This document shows positions 52,430 to 61,167 of a stretch of 64,000 nucleotides of DNA, piece by piece (within the stretch, counting starts at the first letter, position 1; every line of letters begins with the position of its first letter). The notes below the pieces were generated by a model, which did no database searches, was not told the origin of the DNA, and saw only the letters and a program-made list of their open reading frames with translations. Both the position numbers and the translations under genes were made by a program. Source of the stretch: Streptomyces diastatochromogenes (lineage in GTDB: Bacteria; Actinomycetota; Actinomycetes; Streptomycetales; Streptomycetaceae); contig LRTP01000506.1 of NCBI GenBank assembly GCA_001550305.1, positions 1-64,000 on the forward strand, written 5' to 3'.

Positions 52430-53991
52430 CGGCGTCCGTTCCGGCTGAAGCCTCCCGCGCCGCGGGCCCCGGCAGCGGGCGGGCCCGCCGGCTCGGCCTT
52501 CTGGTGGTCTGCCTCGGCGTCATGATGGCCTTCGTCGACGTCACCTCCACCATCTCGGCGCTGGGCGACATACAGAGCGACCTGCACGTCACCGCGAGCA
52601 CGCTGGTATGGATCACCAGCGCGTACAGCCTCGCTGTCGTGAGCTTCGTGATGTCCGCCGGGACCTTCGGTGACCTCGTGGGGCGTCGACGCGTGTTCAG
52701 CCTGGGTGCCGTCGTCTTCCTGGCCGGCAGCGTGGTCGCTGTCTTCGCCGACAGCGCCGGCATGCTCATCGCCGCACAGGCCATCGCGGGCCTCGGCGGG
52801 GCGGCCGTGTTGCCGACGAGTCTGGCGATTGTCAGTGCCACGTTCACCGACCCGCACGAGCGCACCTCCGCGATCGGCATCTGGGCCGCGTGCTCCGGAG
52901 TGGGCCTGGCCATCGGCCCGATCCTCGCCGGAGCCCTGCTCGAACACTTCTCCTGGCACGCCGTCTACATCGCCAACATCGTCATCGCCGGCGCGGCCCT
53001 CCTCCTGGCCCCGGTCTTCGTGGCCGAGTCCCGACACCCCACCCGCAGACTCGATCCTGCTGGGCTTGTCCTGGGCACAGTGATGACGGCCTCGGCCACC
53101 TACGCGATCATTCAGGGTGGTGCCACCGGATAGACCAAGGCGCCGATCATCACCATGTATGTGGTCATCGCTGTATCCCTGTTCATGTTCGTGCGCGTAG
53201 AACTCCGGCACCCCGACCCCATGCTGGACCTGAGGCTCTTTCGGAGCGCCTCCTTCTCGGCCGTCATGGGCGTGGCTGCTGTGAGCGTTTTCGGACTGGT
53301 CGGCGTCGCCCTGCTCAGCGTGCTCTACATGGAACGCGTGGGACGGACCAGTCCCCTCGACGTCGGCGTGCGCCTGCTGCCGCTGTTCGGAACGTTCCTC
53401 CTGGTCACCGTGGTGGCGGCCCGGGTGCTGGTACACCGGGTCGGCCTCACACCCTTGATCACTGCGGGTCTGGTCCTCATCGGAGCCGGGTCTCTCGCGC
53501 TGCTCGCGACCGATGCCTCGGGAGGTTACGGGGCGATGTGGCCCGGACTGCTCGTGGCGGGCATCGGCGCGGGCCTGTTGACGGCGCCTTCGACGGCTGC
53601 CGCGGTCAACAGTGTGCCGCCACAGCAGGAGGGCATGGCGGCAGCAGCGGTGAACATGGCTCGTCAACTGGGAACGGTGCTCGGTCCCAGCGTGCTCGGA
53701 ACGGTCGTCACCAGTCGCTTCCCCCGGAACCTGCATGACCGTCTCGTCGAGGCAGGCATCCCCTCGCCGCGGGCGGACAGGATCGTGGAGGGCGCGTCAC
53801 ACGGCGGCGGCGCGACGGACCTCCCCGCATCCCTTGCTCGCGTGGTGGGAACGGCGGTACCGAAGGCGTTCACCGACGCCGTGCACTTGGGCAACGTCAT
53901 AGGCGGAGTCGTACTCATCGTCATGGCCGTGCCTGCGCTGCTGTTCGTCCGCCAGAAGGTTCACAGTCCCCGGACATCCGCCGAGGCATAA
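52426..53991 (+). pseudogene. Second MFS drug exporter, interrupted by an in-frame TAG
   Basis: Read through, it gives about 521 residues with MMAFVDVTSTISALGDIQSD, AGTFGDLVGRRRVFSLGAVV, AIAGLGGAAVLPTSLAIVSA and later PLFGTFLLVTVVAARVLVHR. At 53131-53133 a TAG follows IIQGGATG, and the same frame continues TKAPIITMYVVIAVSLFMFV without shift. Relatives usually have Trp (TGG) here. The stop falls after about seven spans, so the product would be half a transporter unless suppressed or the second half re-initiates at ATG 53155. Coupled to the preceding MFS gene. Confidence 0.85.
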
Positions 53992-54238
53992 GCACCACGT
54001 CAACGGGACGGTGCGAGGCGCCCACAGAACCTTCGGCCGAACAACGTCCCCCGAACAGCCGGTGTTGATCGCTGAGCACAGCCATCAACACCGGCACCGC
54101 CCGCGAACTGAGCACCGGTCAGACGGACTGCCGGACCCCCGGGCGACGCCGTGATCAACCGTCGGGCCACTTCAAGCCCGACTGAAACCGTGCGCCTGAC
54201 GCCTCGCGCCGGCGTGCGCGCGAAAAGGAGACACCGCC

Positions 54239-54724
54239 ATGGCCAAACTTCTGCTCAGCATCCACGTGCTGGCGGCGATCCTGCTCATCGGACCGGTCAC
54301 CATTGCGGCGAGCTTGTTCCCGCGTTTTGCACGCCAGGCACTGGCCGCCGGCCCGGAGCAGCAGTCGGCCAAGGGCTCGGTCCGGCTGCTGCACCGGATC
54401 TGCCGGGTCTACGCCGTGGCCGGCGTCTCCGTCCCGGCCTTCGGTATCGGCACCGCCGAAGTGATGGGCGTGATGGGCAGCGCCTGGCTCATCGTCTCCA
54501 TGGCTCTGACAGCGGTGGCCGCCGTACTGCTGGGCATCGCGGTGCTCGGCACCCAGGACGACGTGGTCGCCCAGCTCGACAAGCCCGACCAGACCTCGAC
54601 CGCCGCGGAGTCCCTGATCGCCCGGCTGCCCCGCCTGTCGATGATCACCGGCCTGTTCGCCCTCGCCTGGCTGATCGTGGTGGTCCTGATGATCGTCCGC
54701 CCGGGCTCGACGACAGGCGCATGA
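54239..54724 (+). CDS. DUF2269-like integral membrane protein
   Basis: 161 residues with four hydrophobic spans: LLSIHVLAAILLIGPVTIAA, VYAVAGVSVPAFGIG, AWLIVSMALTAVAAVLLGIA and LSMITGLFALAWLIVVVLMI. The N-terminal LLSIHVLAAILLIGP is typical of the DUF2269 group. The ATG follows AAAAGGAGACACC, a strong site. Function unknown. It stands alone 248 bases after the broken MFS gene. Confidence 0.8.
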   Translation: MAKLLLSIHVLAAILLIGPVTIAASLFPRFARQALAAGPEQQSAKGSVRLLHRICRVYAVAGVSVPAFGIGTAEVMGVMGSAWLIVSMALTAVAAVLLGIAVLGTQDDVVAQLDKPDQTSTAAESLIARLPRLSMITGLFALAWLIVVVLMIVRPGSTTGA

Positions 54725-55098
54725 TGGCTCAACTTCCGCAGTGAACCCCGCGCTCTGCCCATGGCTGTTGAGGTGGTCGTGCATCGGCGTCGTCGCGCCC
54801 CGCGGCCTCCGCGACCACGCCGCCGATGGCACAAGAAGCCGAGGAAAGCGTGATGCTGACAGGGGTGCGCATGACCGCCGGCGTCGTCCACGTCGGTGAG
54901 ACGGCGCGCCGACCTGCGACTCCAGCCGCAGGCTTCGTCGCTGACCCTATTGACGCCATCTTGGAACGGCAGAGCCGTAATGCCCGTTTCTGGGCTGAGT
55001 GGTTCCCTCTGCGCGACGGCTTCGGCGAACGGCTTCCTCACCGGCTTGGCCGACACCCTCTGATCTTTGTCGGCTGCTGACGGCGTCCGGCGAGGTGT
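54725..55098. other. Intergenic stretch
   Basis: About 370 bases between the membrane protein and the convergent glycosidase terminator. One plus-strand frame (54826-55080) is open but has no recognisable sequence or good start context, so it is not called. Confidence 0.35.
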
Positions 55099-55135
55099 CG
55101 CCCTCTACTCGCCCATTGACGGAGAGCAGAGGGCG
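55099..55135 (-). terminator. Terminator downstream of the RICIN-domain glycosidase gene
   Basis: An eight-base stem CGCCCTCT (55099-55106) with AGAGGGCG (55128-55135), starting six bases beyond the leftward stop codon. Confidence 0.6.
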
Positions 55136-55140
55136 GAGGC

Positions 55141-56964
55141 TCAGGCCTTGCCCTGCAGACGCCAGATCTGGTTCTTCTTGGTGCCGAGGGTGCTCGCGGC
55201 ATCGCAGGTCCACTGATGGATCAGGGCCCGCGGCTGGGTGGAGACGTTGGAGACGTCGACGCACTTTCCGCTGTGCACGGCCACGAGTTGGTAGTCGTGG
55301 CTGTTGCCGAGTGCGGTGACGGGGCTGAGGGTGAACATCTGGTTGGTCTGGCCGTTGCAGGTGTACTGGTCGACGGCGGCGCCGTCGACCGTGGAGGCGC
55401 CTGAGACATCCAGGCACTTGCCGCTGAGCTCGTTGACGATCGTGTAGGTGTTGGTCCGGCCGGCGACCGGTTTGAGGTCGAGCATCTGCTGGTAGCCGCC
55501 CTCGCAGTAGTACTGCTGGTACTGGGTGCCGTTGGCGGTGCTGAGGTCGGTGTCGTCGAGGCACTGGCCGCTGTTCTGGCTGACGGCGACCGTGGAGACG
55601 TTGGTGTTGGACGGTGGCAGCAGGGTGATGGTGTAACCGTCCTTGGCGTTCGACCAGGGGACGCTCACCGACGTGGAGTTGTTGCTCACCGTCAGGGTGG
55701 TGTCGGAGATGGTCTCCGGGCCGGTCACCGCGGCCCCGTTGTTGTAGGGGACGCGCTGGAGGACCGCGCGGACCTTGCCGCTCTCCACGACCGACGTGGT
55801 GTTCAGGCCGGTGAGGTTGACGGTGACGGTGCCGGTGTTTCCGTTGCTGCCGAGGAGGATCTTGGCGTTCTTGGCGGTGTTGTCCTTGGTCGCCAGGCCG
55901 TCGGTGCCGGTGCCGGGGATCAGGTTGACGATGTTGCCGCTCTGCGAGCCGTAGGAGCGGTACATGAACCACTCGCCGAGCGGCACGTACTGGCCGGCGC
56001 TGTTCTTGGTGAGCAGGTTGGCCTCGTAGTCGTGCAGGTTCGTGCCCCCGCCCCAGTTGCCGCGCAGTCCGTCGGCGCCGGCCCGTTCCAGGCGGCCGAT
56101 GAACCAGGCGCCGCCGCCCGGGGACTGCATGGACAGCGTGGCGTACTCGTTGATCTGGTACGGCCGGGAGTTGGCCAGCCCCGCCGCGGTGAGGGTCGAG
56201 TTGGCGCGGCCGACGTCGGTGACCGGGTCGCCCGGTTCGTCGTGCCAGCTGTAGATGTCCGGGGCGACGTTGTCGGCCTTGACGTAGGACAGGTAGGTCG
56301 TCCACCAAGTGTTGGAGGTGTTGGGCTGGCTCGCGGTGCTGGGTCCGACGATCAGCTGGTTGGGGAAGGCGGCCCGTACCTTGGCGTAGAACCGGGACCA
56401 CATCTGCAGGTACTGGCTCTGCGAGGCGCCCCAGAAGTTGCTGCCGTCGGGCTCGTTCCACAGGTCCCACTGGACCGTCATGTTGTTGGCTTTGACGTCA
56501 CTGATGAGCTGGGTGACGAAGTTGTCGAACTGCGTCCAGCTGCCGTTGTCGCCGGGCCAGCCCTGGCTGGTGGTGCCGTCGGCGCCCCACAGGTCGTGCG
56601 GGAGCAGGACGAAGGTGCCGCCCAGGGCGACCGTCCGCCTGTACTGGGCGAGGGTGGAGTTCCAGCGGGTCTGGTAGTCGGCGAGGTTGGTGGCGTAGCC
56701 GCCGCTGTTGAGCTGGGCGCCGCCGGCTCGCATGAAGTGCCACTTGATGTCCTTGAAGAAGTGGTCCTGGGGCAGTGAGCCGTCCGGGGCCATTCCGTAG
56801 ATCGTGCCGGAGGCGTGGTATGTCGGGGCGCCTCCGGAGGTGGCGAAATCCACGGTGACGCTCGTGTCGGCGGCATGTGAGGCGGTGGCGGGCAGCAGGC
56901 TCGCGGCCAGAGTGGCCAGCAGGACGGCGGCTGTGGACAGTGGGCGTGGTGGACGCAGGCGCAT
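55141..56964 (-). CDS. Secreted clan GH-A-type glycoside hydrolase with C-terminal ricin-type (CBM13) lectin domain
   Basis: 607 residues. A signal peptide (STAAVLLATLAASLLPATAS, cleavage near SHAA) leads to a TIM-barrel domain (about 40-350). The probable acid/base Glu is in WDLWNEPDGSNFW and the nucleophile Glu in PYQINEYATLSM, the paired NEP/NEY positions of clan A. A beta-sandwich follows (about 360-455). A three-lobed RICIN domain follows from about 460, with QxW-type repeats (YQQMLDL, TNQMFTL, KNQIWRL) and CLD/CVD cysteines. Extracellular plant-polysaccharide breakdown is expected; the exact family (GH39-like is a guess) needs comparison. It lies next to another secreted glycosidase, and both flank a LacI-controlled sugar importer. 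Confidence 0.85.
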   Translation of the reverse strand: MRLRPPRPLSTAAVLLATLAASLLPATASHAADTSVTVDFATSGGAPTYHASGTIYGMAPDGSLPQDHFFKDIKWHFMRAGGAQLNSGGYATNLADYQTRWNSTLAQYRRTVALGGTFVLLPHDLWGADGTTSQGWPGDNGSWTQFDNFVTQLISDVKANNMTVQWDLWNEPDGSNFWGASQSQYLQMWSRFYAKVRAAFPNQLIVGPSTASQPNTSNTWWTTYLSYVKADNVAPDIYSWHDEPGDPVTDVGRANSTLTAAGLANSRPYQINEYATLSMQSPGGGAWFIGRLERAGADGLRGNWGGGTNLHDYEANLLTKNSAGQYVPLGEWFMYRSYGSQSGNIVNLIPGTGTDGLATKDNTAKNAKILLGSNGNTGTVTVNLTGLNTTSVVESGKVRAVLQRVPYNNGAAVTGPETISDTTLTVSNNSTSVSVPWSNAKDGYTITLLPPSNTNVSTVAVSQNSGQCLDDTDLSTANGTQYQQYYCEGGYQQMLDLKPVAGRTNTYTIVNELSGKCLDVSGASTVDGAAVDQYTCNGQTNQMFTLSPVTALGNSHDYQLVAVHSGKCVDVSNVSTQPRALIHQWTCDAASTLGTKKNQIWRLQGKA

Positions 56965-57008
56965 GTGCGGCTCTTTCGTCGGAGGGAGGGGGGAGGGACC
57001 GTCGCCCG

Positions 57009-59699
57009 CTACTTCACGGCGAGCGGGGTGACGGCGATCCGGTCGATGACGGGCGCGTAAGGGGACCGTTGGTCGTACTGGTTGTAGGTGTCGCCGTTGA
57101 AGTCGGGCAGTTCCGCCGCGGTGAAGGACAGCCGGTTCGTGCCCTTTTTCAGCGTCACCGGGACGGTCAGTTCCCAGAAGTTGTCGAAGTGGAAGGTCGT
57201 CGGGAACAGCACCCTGCGGGCCGGTCCGCCGTTGACCGAGAGGTCGGCGTGCCGGGCGATCGGGTCGGGGTTGTAGTGGGTCGCGGGTGCCTGCTCGCCG
57301 TTGGAGTACCGGATGGTCACCGCGTGCCGTCCGGCGTGCCGGGCGGTGACGTCGACGGTGAGGGCGTTGGCCTTTCCGTCGCCTATGTCGGTGACCGCCT
57401 TGCCGGCGGAGGCGAAGGTGTAGGCGTCGGTCACCTTGGCGGCGCCGGTCACGGTGCCGTCCTCCGCCTGGTACACCTTGGTCGTCAGGGTGCCGCTGGA
57501 CGGGGTGACCCGCAGCCGGTCGAGGGCCAGTTCATGCGAGGCGCCGGTGACGGTGATCTTGTTGATGCCGCCGGACAGGAACATCCGGACCCGGTCGGTG
57601 CCCTTCCTGCCGCCTCCGACCTGGGGCACGTCGAGCTTCTCGCCGTTGAGGGAGAGACTCGCGCGGCCGCCGCCCAAGTGGTCGACGGACACGGTCGCTT
57701 CACCGTCGGTGCGGGAGTAGACCCAGAAGGTCGCGGAGTCGCCCTTGGCCAGTGGCACGGCACCGGCGCCCGAGGTGCCGGGGTAGGTGTAACCGGGCCG
57801 GGTGCCGGAGAGGGTGGCGTATTCGGCCTCGTAGACCGCGGGCGCGGTCACATGCCGATCGCGCAGCGACAGATCCATCTTGTCGACGATGGCGTCGCCC
57901 TTCGTGACACCGAGATCCGGATCCTTCGCGGCGAGCGTGATGCGGTGCTTGCCCGCGGTCAGTTTCACCTGGGTGTCGGTGTGACCCCAGACCACCCACT
58001 TGTAGCCGAGGGGCAGCCGCAGCTCCTGCGGGTCGGCGCCGTCGACGCGCAGGAAGACGTTGGTCGGGCCCTGTTCCTTCACCAGGTCGTACAGGTTGTA
58101 GGAGTTGGCGAAGACGCTCAGGTCGTAGGTGCCGTCCTGCGGGACGTCGACGTCGAAGGCGAGGACGCCGTCGGAGCCGGTGCGCAGGCCGCCCACGTTG
58201 TAGGAGCCGGAGGTCGCGAAGCCTCCGACGTTCGTGGGCGTGCCCTCGGGGCCGTTCTTGGAGTAACCGCTGCCGGTGTAGGTGGCGTTCTCCGCCTCGT
58301 ACGTCTGGCGCCAACCGACGGAGGGCGCGTCCGGTACACCGCCGTTGCCGCCGGGGGAGAGGATGACCTGGTACGCCGACATCTCGTTCATGCCGGTCAT
58401 GGGCAGGGTGACAGCGCCATCGGCACCGACCTTGAGCTCCTGATCGGCCAGCCGCAGCGGTGGGGCCGAGTCTCCGACCTGTCCGGTCCACGGAATCTCC
58501 TGCACGGTGGCGTGCACGGTCGTGCCGAACAGCTTGGGGTCGATGTTCTTGAAGACCACGTCCGCGTCGCCGCCCTTGCCGCCGAAGAGGGCCCTCGACT
58601 GCTTCTTGCTCTCGTCGAGCGTGGCGACGCCCTGCAGGGTGTACTGCTGGTTGGGGTGCGGGGCGGCCACCTGCACCGTGTGGCCGGACATCTGACCGTA
58701 GGCGTTGAACAGCCACCACTGTCCGTTGCCCTTGTCGGCCTCGACGGCGGAATCGTTGAGGTTGCCGTCGATGTTCCAGTACGCCAGGTCGGCATCGATC
58801 TTGGACTCCTCGATGGCGGAGACCCACTGGACCACCTGGCCGGGCACGGAGAGGTGGTAGTTGTGGCCGTACTCGTTGACGTTGATCGGCAGCGGGCCGA
58901 CCCCGACGCCCTTCTCCATCTGCCGGTACTTCGCCACGTTCGTGCGGACCGAGGCGGGGCTGGACAGCTCGTGCCAGGTCATCACGTCGGGGACGACGTC
59001 GTTGGCCTTGGCGTACTGAAGGAAGCCCTTGACCTGGTTGTAGAGGACGCTGGTGTTGGGTCCGGCGATGCGGGCGTCCGGGTCGAGGTCCTTGATGAGG
59101 TGGTAGACCTCCTTCCAGGCCTCGAAGTAGTACTGCGGGTCGTTCAGCCAGGAGACCTTGTTGAAGCTCCATTCGCCTGTGCCGAACATGTTCCCTTCGG
59201 GTTCGTTGAAGGGGACGAAGACGACATGGTTCTTGTAGTCGCCCATGGTCAGGACCTGCTGGACCTGCTTCTTGATCTTCGCCTCGAAGTCGGCGAGCCG
59301 CGCCGGACCGTCGGCACCCGGCCACTCGTACGGGAAGCCGCGGTAGATGTCGGTCATGTAGATGTAGACGTCCTCGCCGCCGGAGTCCACGAACGGCGGC
59401 AGCATCTCCAGGGCGTCCGCCCCCGGGTGCTGGGGTCCGTCCTGCGCTTTCGTCGACACCGTGCGGATGTGCATGCCCTCGAGCACGTTGCGGCTGGGCA
59501 CGCCGTCGCCGTTGACACCGTAGAGCGAGCCGGAGGCGCCCCCGTGGAAGGCGCCGGTGTCATCGGCCAGGTCGATCGCGAGCTGCTCTGGCTCGGCCGC
59601 TCGGGCCGGGCCGACGGTGGGTGCGGCGAGTAGGGCGGCGAGGGCCGCGACGGTGCCGGCACCGGCGCCGGCTCTTCTTCTGCTGCGTCTGGATCGCAC
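57009..59699 (-). CDS. Large secreted glycosidase-like protein with carbohydrate-binding modules
   Basis: About 896 residues from GTG 59699. A twin-arginine-like basic start (RSRRSRRRAG) and hydrophobic core AALAALLAAPTVGPARA suggest secretion. The TIM-barrel-like domain has GSLYGVNGDGVPSRN, VVFVPFNEPEGNMFGTG (acid/base Glu) and PLPINVNEYGHNYHL (nucleophile Glu). A beta domain follows. Two or three CBM6/CBM35-like modules come next (YEAENATYTGSGYSKNGPEG; YEAEYATLSGTRPG; YQAEDGTVTGAAKV), each starting YxAE. It may cleave a branched or acidic hemicellulose, but the family is not certain. It is preceded by two LacI operators at 59736 and 59824. Confidence 0.82.
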   Translation of the reverse strand: MRSRRSRRRAGAGAGTVAALAALLAAPTVGPARAAEPEQLAIDLADDTGAFHGGASGSLYGVNGDGVPSRNVLEGMHIRTVSTKAQDGPQHPGADALEMLPPFVDSGGEDVYIYMTDIYRGFPYEWPGADGPARLADFEAKIKKQVQQVLTMGDYKNHVVFVPFNEPEGNMFGTGEWSFNKVSWLNDPQYYFEAWKEVYHLIKDLDPDARIAGPNTSVLYNQVKGFLQYAKANDVVPDVMTWHELSSPASVRTNVAKYRQMEKGVGVGPLPINVNEYGHNYHLSVPGQVVQWVSAIEESKIDADLAYWNIDGNLNDSAVEADKGNGQWWLFNAYGQMSGHTVQVAAPHPNQQYTLQGVATLDESKKQSRALFGGKGGDADVVFKNIDPKLFGTTVHATVQEIPWTGQVGDSAPPLRLADQELKVGADGAVTLPMTGMNEMSAYQVILSPGGNGGVPDAPSVGWRQTYEAENATYTGSGYSKNGPEGTPTNVGGFATSGSYNVGGLRTGSDGVLAFDVDVPQDGTYDLSVFANSYNLYDLVKEQGPTNVFLRVDGADPQELRLPLGYKWVVWGHTDTQVKLTAGKHRITLAAKDPDLGVTKGDAIVDKMDLSLRDRHVTAPAVYEAEYATLSGTRPGYTYPGTSGAGAVPLAKGDSATFWVYSRTDGEATVSVDHLGGGRASLSLNGEKLDVPQVGGGRKGTDRVRMFLSGGINKITVTGASHELALDRLRVTPSSGTLTTKVYQAEDGTVTGAAKVTDAYTFASAGKAVTDIGDGKANALTVDVTARHAGRHAVTIRYSNGEQAPATHYNPDPIARHADLSVNGGPARRVLFPTTFHFDNFWELTVPVTLKKGTNRLSFTAAELPDFNGDTYNQYDQRSPYAPVIDRIAVTPLAVK

Positions 59700-59735
59700 T
59701 GAGGTCTCCGTGGGGTGATCCGTGCCGTGCGGGAT

Positions 59736-59837
59736 TCGAACCGGTTCGATGGGCAGCGAGCCGGGCGGGTCTGGTGTCATACCGTCAGACTCGGTGTGGC
59801 GCAGGGAAGATGCGGCGGCCGCATCGAACCGGTTCGC
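59736..59837 (-). promoter_or_regulatory. Two LacI-type operators upstream of the large glycosidase gene
   Basis: A perfect palindrome TCGAACCGGTTCGA (59736-59749) lies 36 bases before the chosen start. A second copy, TCGAACCGGTTCGC (59824-59837, one end mismatch), is 88 bases further upstream. Both match the sites before the LacI gene, so the regulator at 60011 most likely represses the leftward promoter. Confidence 0.8.
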
Positions 59838-59956
59838 CGGAAGCTAGCACCGGTGGAAATGGGCCAGCAATACCTCCGACGCGGACTGGCCGCCGTTTTC
59901 CTGAACTGCGCGCCAAGTATTGACAGGGGACCCGCCCCCTCCTAACTTCCCTTCAC

Positions 59957-59998
59957 GCGAACCGGTTCGACAACTGGCTCGCCATCGAACCGGTTCGA
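59957..59998 (+). promoter_or_regulatory. Two LacI-type operators upstream of the LacI/ABC operon
   Basis: GCGAACCGGTTCGA (59957-59970) and the perfect TCGAACCGGTTCGA (59985-59998) are 28 bases apart centre to centre. The second ends 12 bases before the GTG of the regulator gene. This implies autoregulation. A TTGACA at 59918-59923 upstream is a candidate -35. Confidence 0.8.
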
Positions 59999-60010
59999 AG
60001 AAGGAGTCTC

Positions 60011-61045
60011 GTGAACATCGGTGAGATCGCCCGGCGGGCCGGTGTCTCCCGGAGCACCGTCTCGTACGCGCTCAGCGGTAAGCGTCCGGTGTCCGACGAC
60101 ACCCGGCAGAAGATCCAGCGGGTCATCGACCAACTGGGCTACCGGCCCAACGCCAGCGCCCGTGCCCTGGCCAACGGCCGGACCAGCACCCTCGGCCTGG
60201 TCTTCCCTCCCGCCGGCACCCACTACACCGGCATGCAACTCGACTTCATCGGCAGCGTGGTGGAGGCCGCGGCGGCCTACGACTACGACGTGCTCCTCTC
60301 CCCGAGCGGCGCTGACAGCGACCGTTCGTTCCAGCGGCTGCTGGGCGAGCGGCGGGTCGACGGCGCGATCCTGATGGAGATCAGACTCCAGGACGACCGG
60401 ATCGATCACCTCGTCGCCGAGAACTTCCCGGCCGTCTGCATCGGCCGCACCGCACAGCCGGACGGCGACTGGTGGGTGGGCCTGGACCACACCGCGCTGG
60501 CGGCGGCCTGTGTCGACCACCTCGCCGACCTGGGCCACCGCCGGATCGCCCTCGTGAACCGGCCCGAGCGCATGCTGCGCGCCGGCTACGAGTCGGCTCA
60601 CCGAGGCCTGGACGGCTTCACCAAGGCCGCGGCCGAGCGCGGGCTCACCGCACGGACGTACAACTGTGGCGACGACGCCCCCTCCGGCCACGTGTGCGTG
60701 GAGCAGATCCTGCGTGACGACCCGGCCACCACGGCGCTGGTCACGCTCAACGAGGCCGCGCTGGGCGGTATTTACCGTGGCCTGGCCGCGGCGGGCCGCC
60801 ATGTGCCGCGCGACTTCTCCGTCACCGGGGTCGTGGCCGGCCGGTGGGCGGAGACGGTGACCCCGCAGCTCACCGCGGCGGATGTGCCCGCCGAGCAGAT
60901 GGGACACCTCGCCGTCGAGTTGCTCGTCGAGCGGCTGGACCATCCCGAAGCGGCGCCACGCCACCACCTGCTCGCCCCGCCCATCTCGCTGCGCGCGAGC
61001 ACCGGCCCCGCCCACCCGGATGCCGGGCCCGGCTCGAACGCCTGA
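60011..61045 (+). CDS. LacI/GalR-family transcriptional regulator
   Basis: 344 residues. The N-terminal LacI helix-turn-helix is IGEIARRAGVSRSTVSYALS, then GKRPVSDDTRQKIQRVIDQL and GYRPNASARALA with the hinge. The periplasmic-binding-protein-like sensor includes DRSFQRLLGERRVDGAILME, DHTALAAACVDHLADLGHRR and TVTPQLTAADVPAEQMGHLA. It would bind the TCGAACCGGTTCGA sites on both sides and release them when its sugar is present. The GTG start follows AAGGAGTCTC. It is followed by the binding-protein gene after 122 bases. Confidence 0.93.
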   Translation: MNIGEIARRAGVSRSTVSYALSGKRPVSDDTRQKIQRVIDQLGYRPNASARALANGRTSTLGLVFPPAGTHYTGMQLDFIGSVVEAAAAYDYDVLLSPSGADSDRSFQRLLGERRVDGAILMEIRLQDDRIDHLVAENFPAVCIGRTAQPDGDWWVGLDHTALAAACVDHLADLGHRRIALVNRPERMLRAGYESAHRGLDGFTKAAAERGLTARTYNCGDDAPSGHVCVEQILRDDPATTALVTLNEAALGGIYRGLAAAGRHVPRDFSVTGVVAGRWAETVTPQLTAADVPAEQMGHLAVELLVERLDHPEAAPRHHLLAPPISLRASTGPAHPDAGPGSNA

Positions 61046-61167
61046 CCTTCACCCACTTCTCTCCCCCCCACGTCCACAGCTCCGCTTCTTCACCGGCCGT
61101 GCTCGGCCGGCTGCTTCCCGACCCGCAGCTTCGGCATGCCCTTGCCGAAAACACGAAGGAACGCGCC

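Noticed and set aside
17699-53133. Amber codons at 17699 and 53131 read as evidence of stop-codon reassignment
   Set aside because: Only two genes are affected and one is otherwise a clear remnant. Ordinary nonsense mutation is the simpler explanation.
56877-59633. 918-codon plus-strand open frame
   Set aside because: It is antisense to the secreted glycosidase, which has a signal peptide and catalytic motifs. No recognisable domain on the plus strand.
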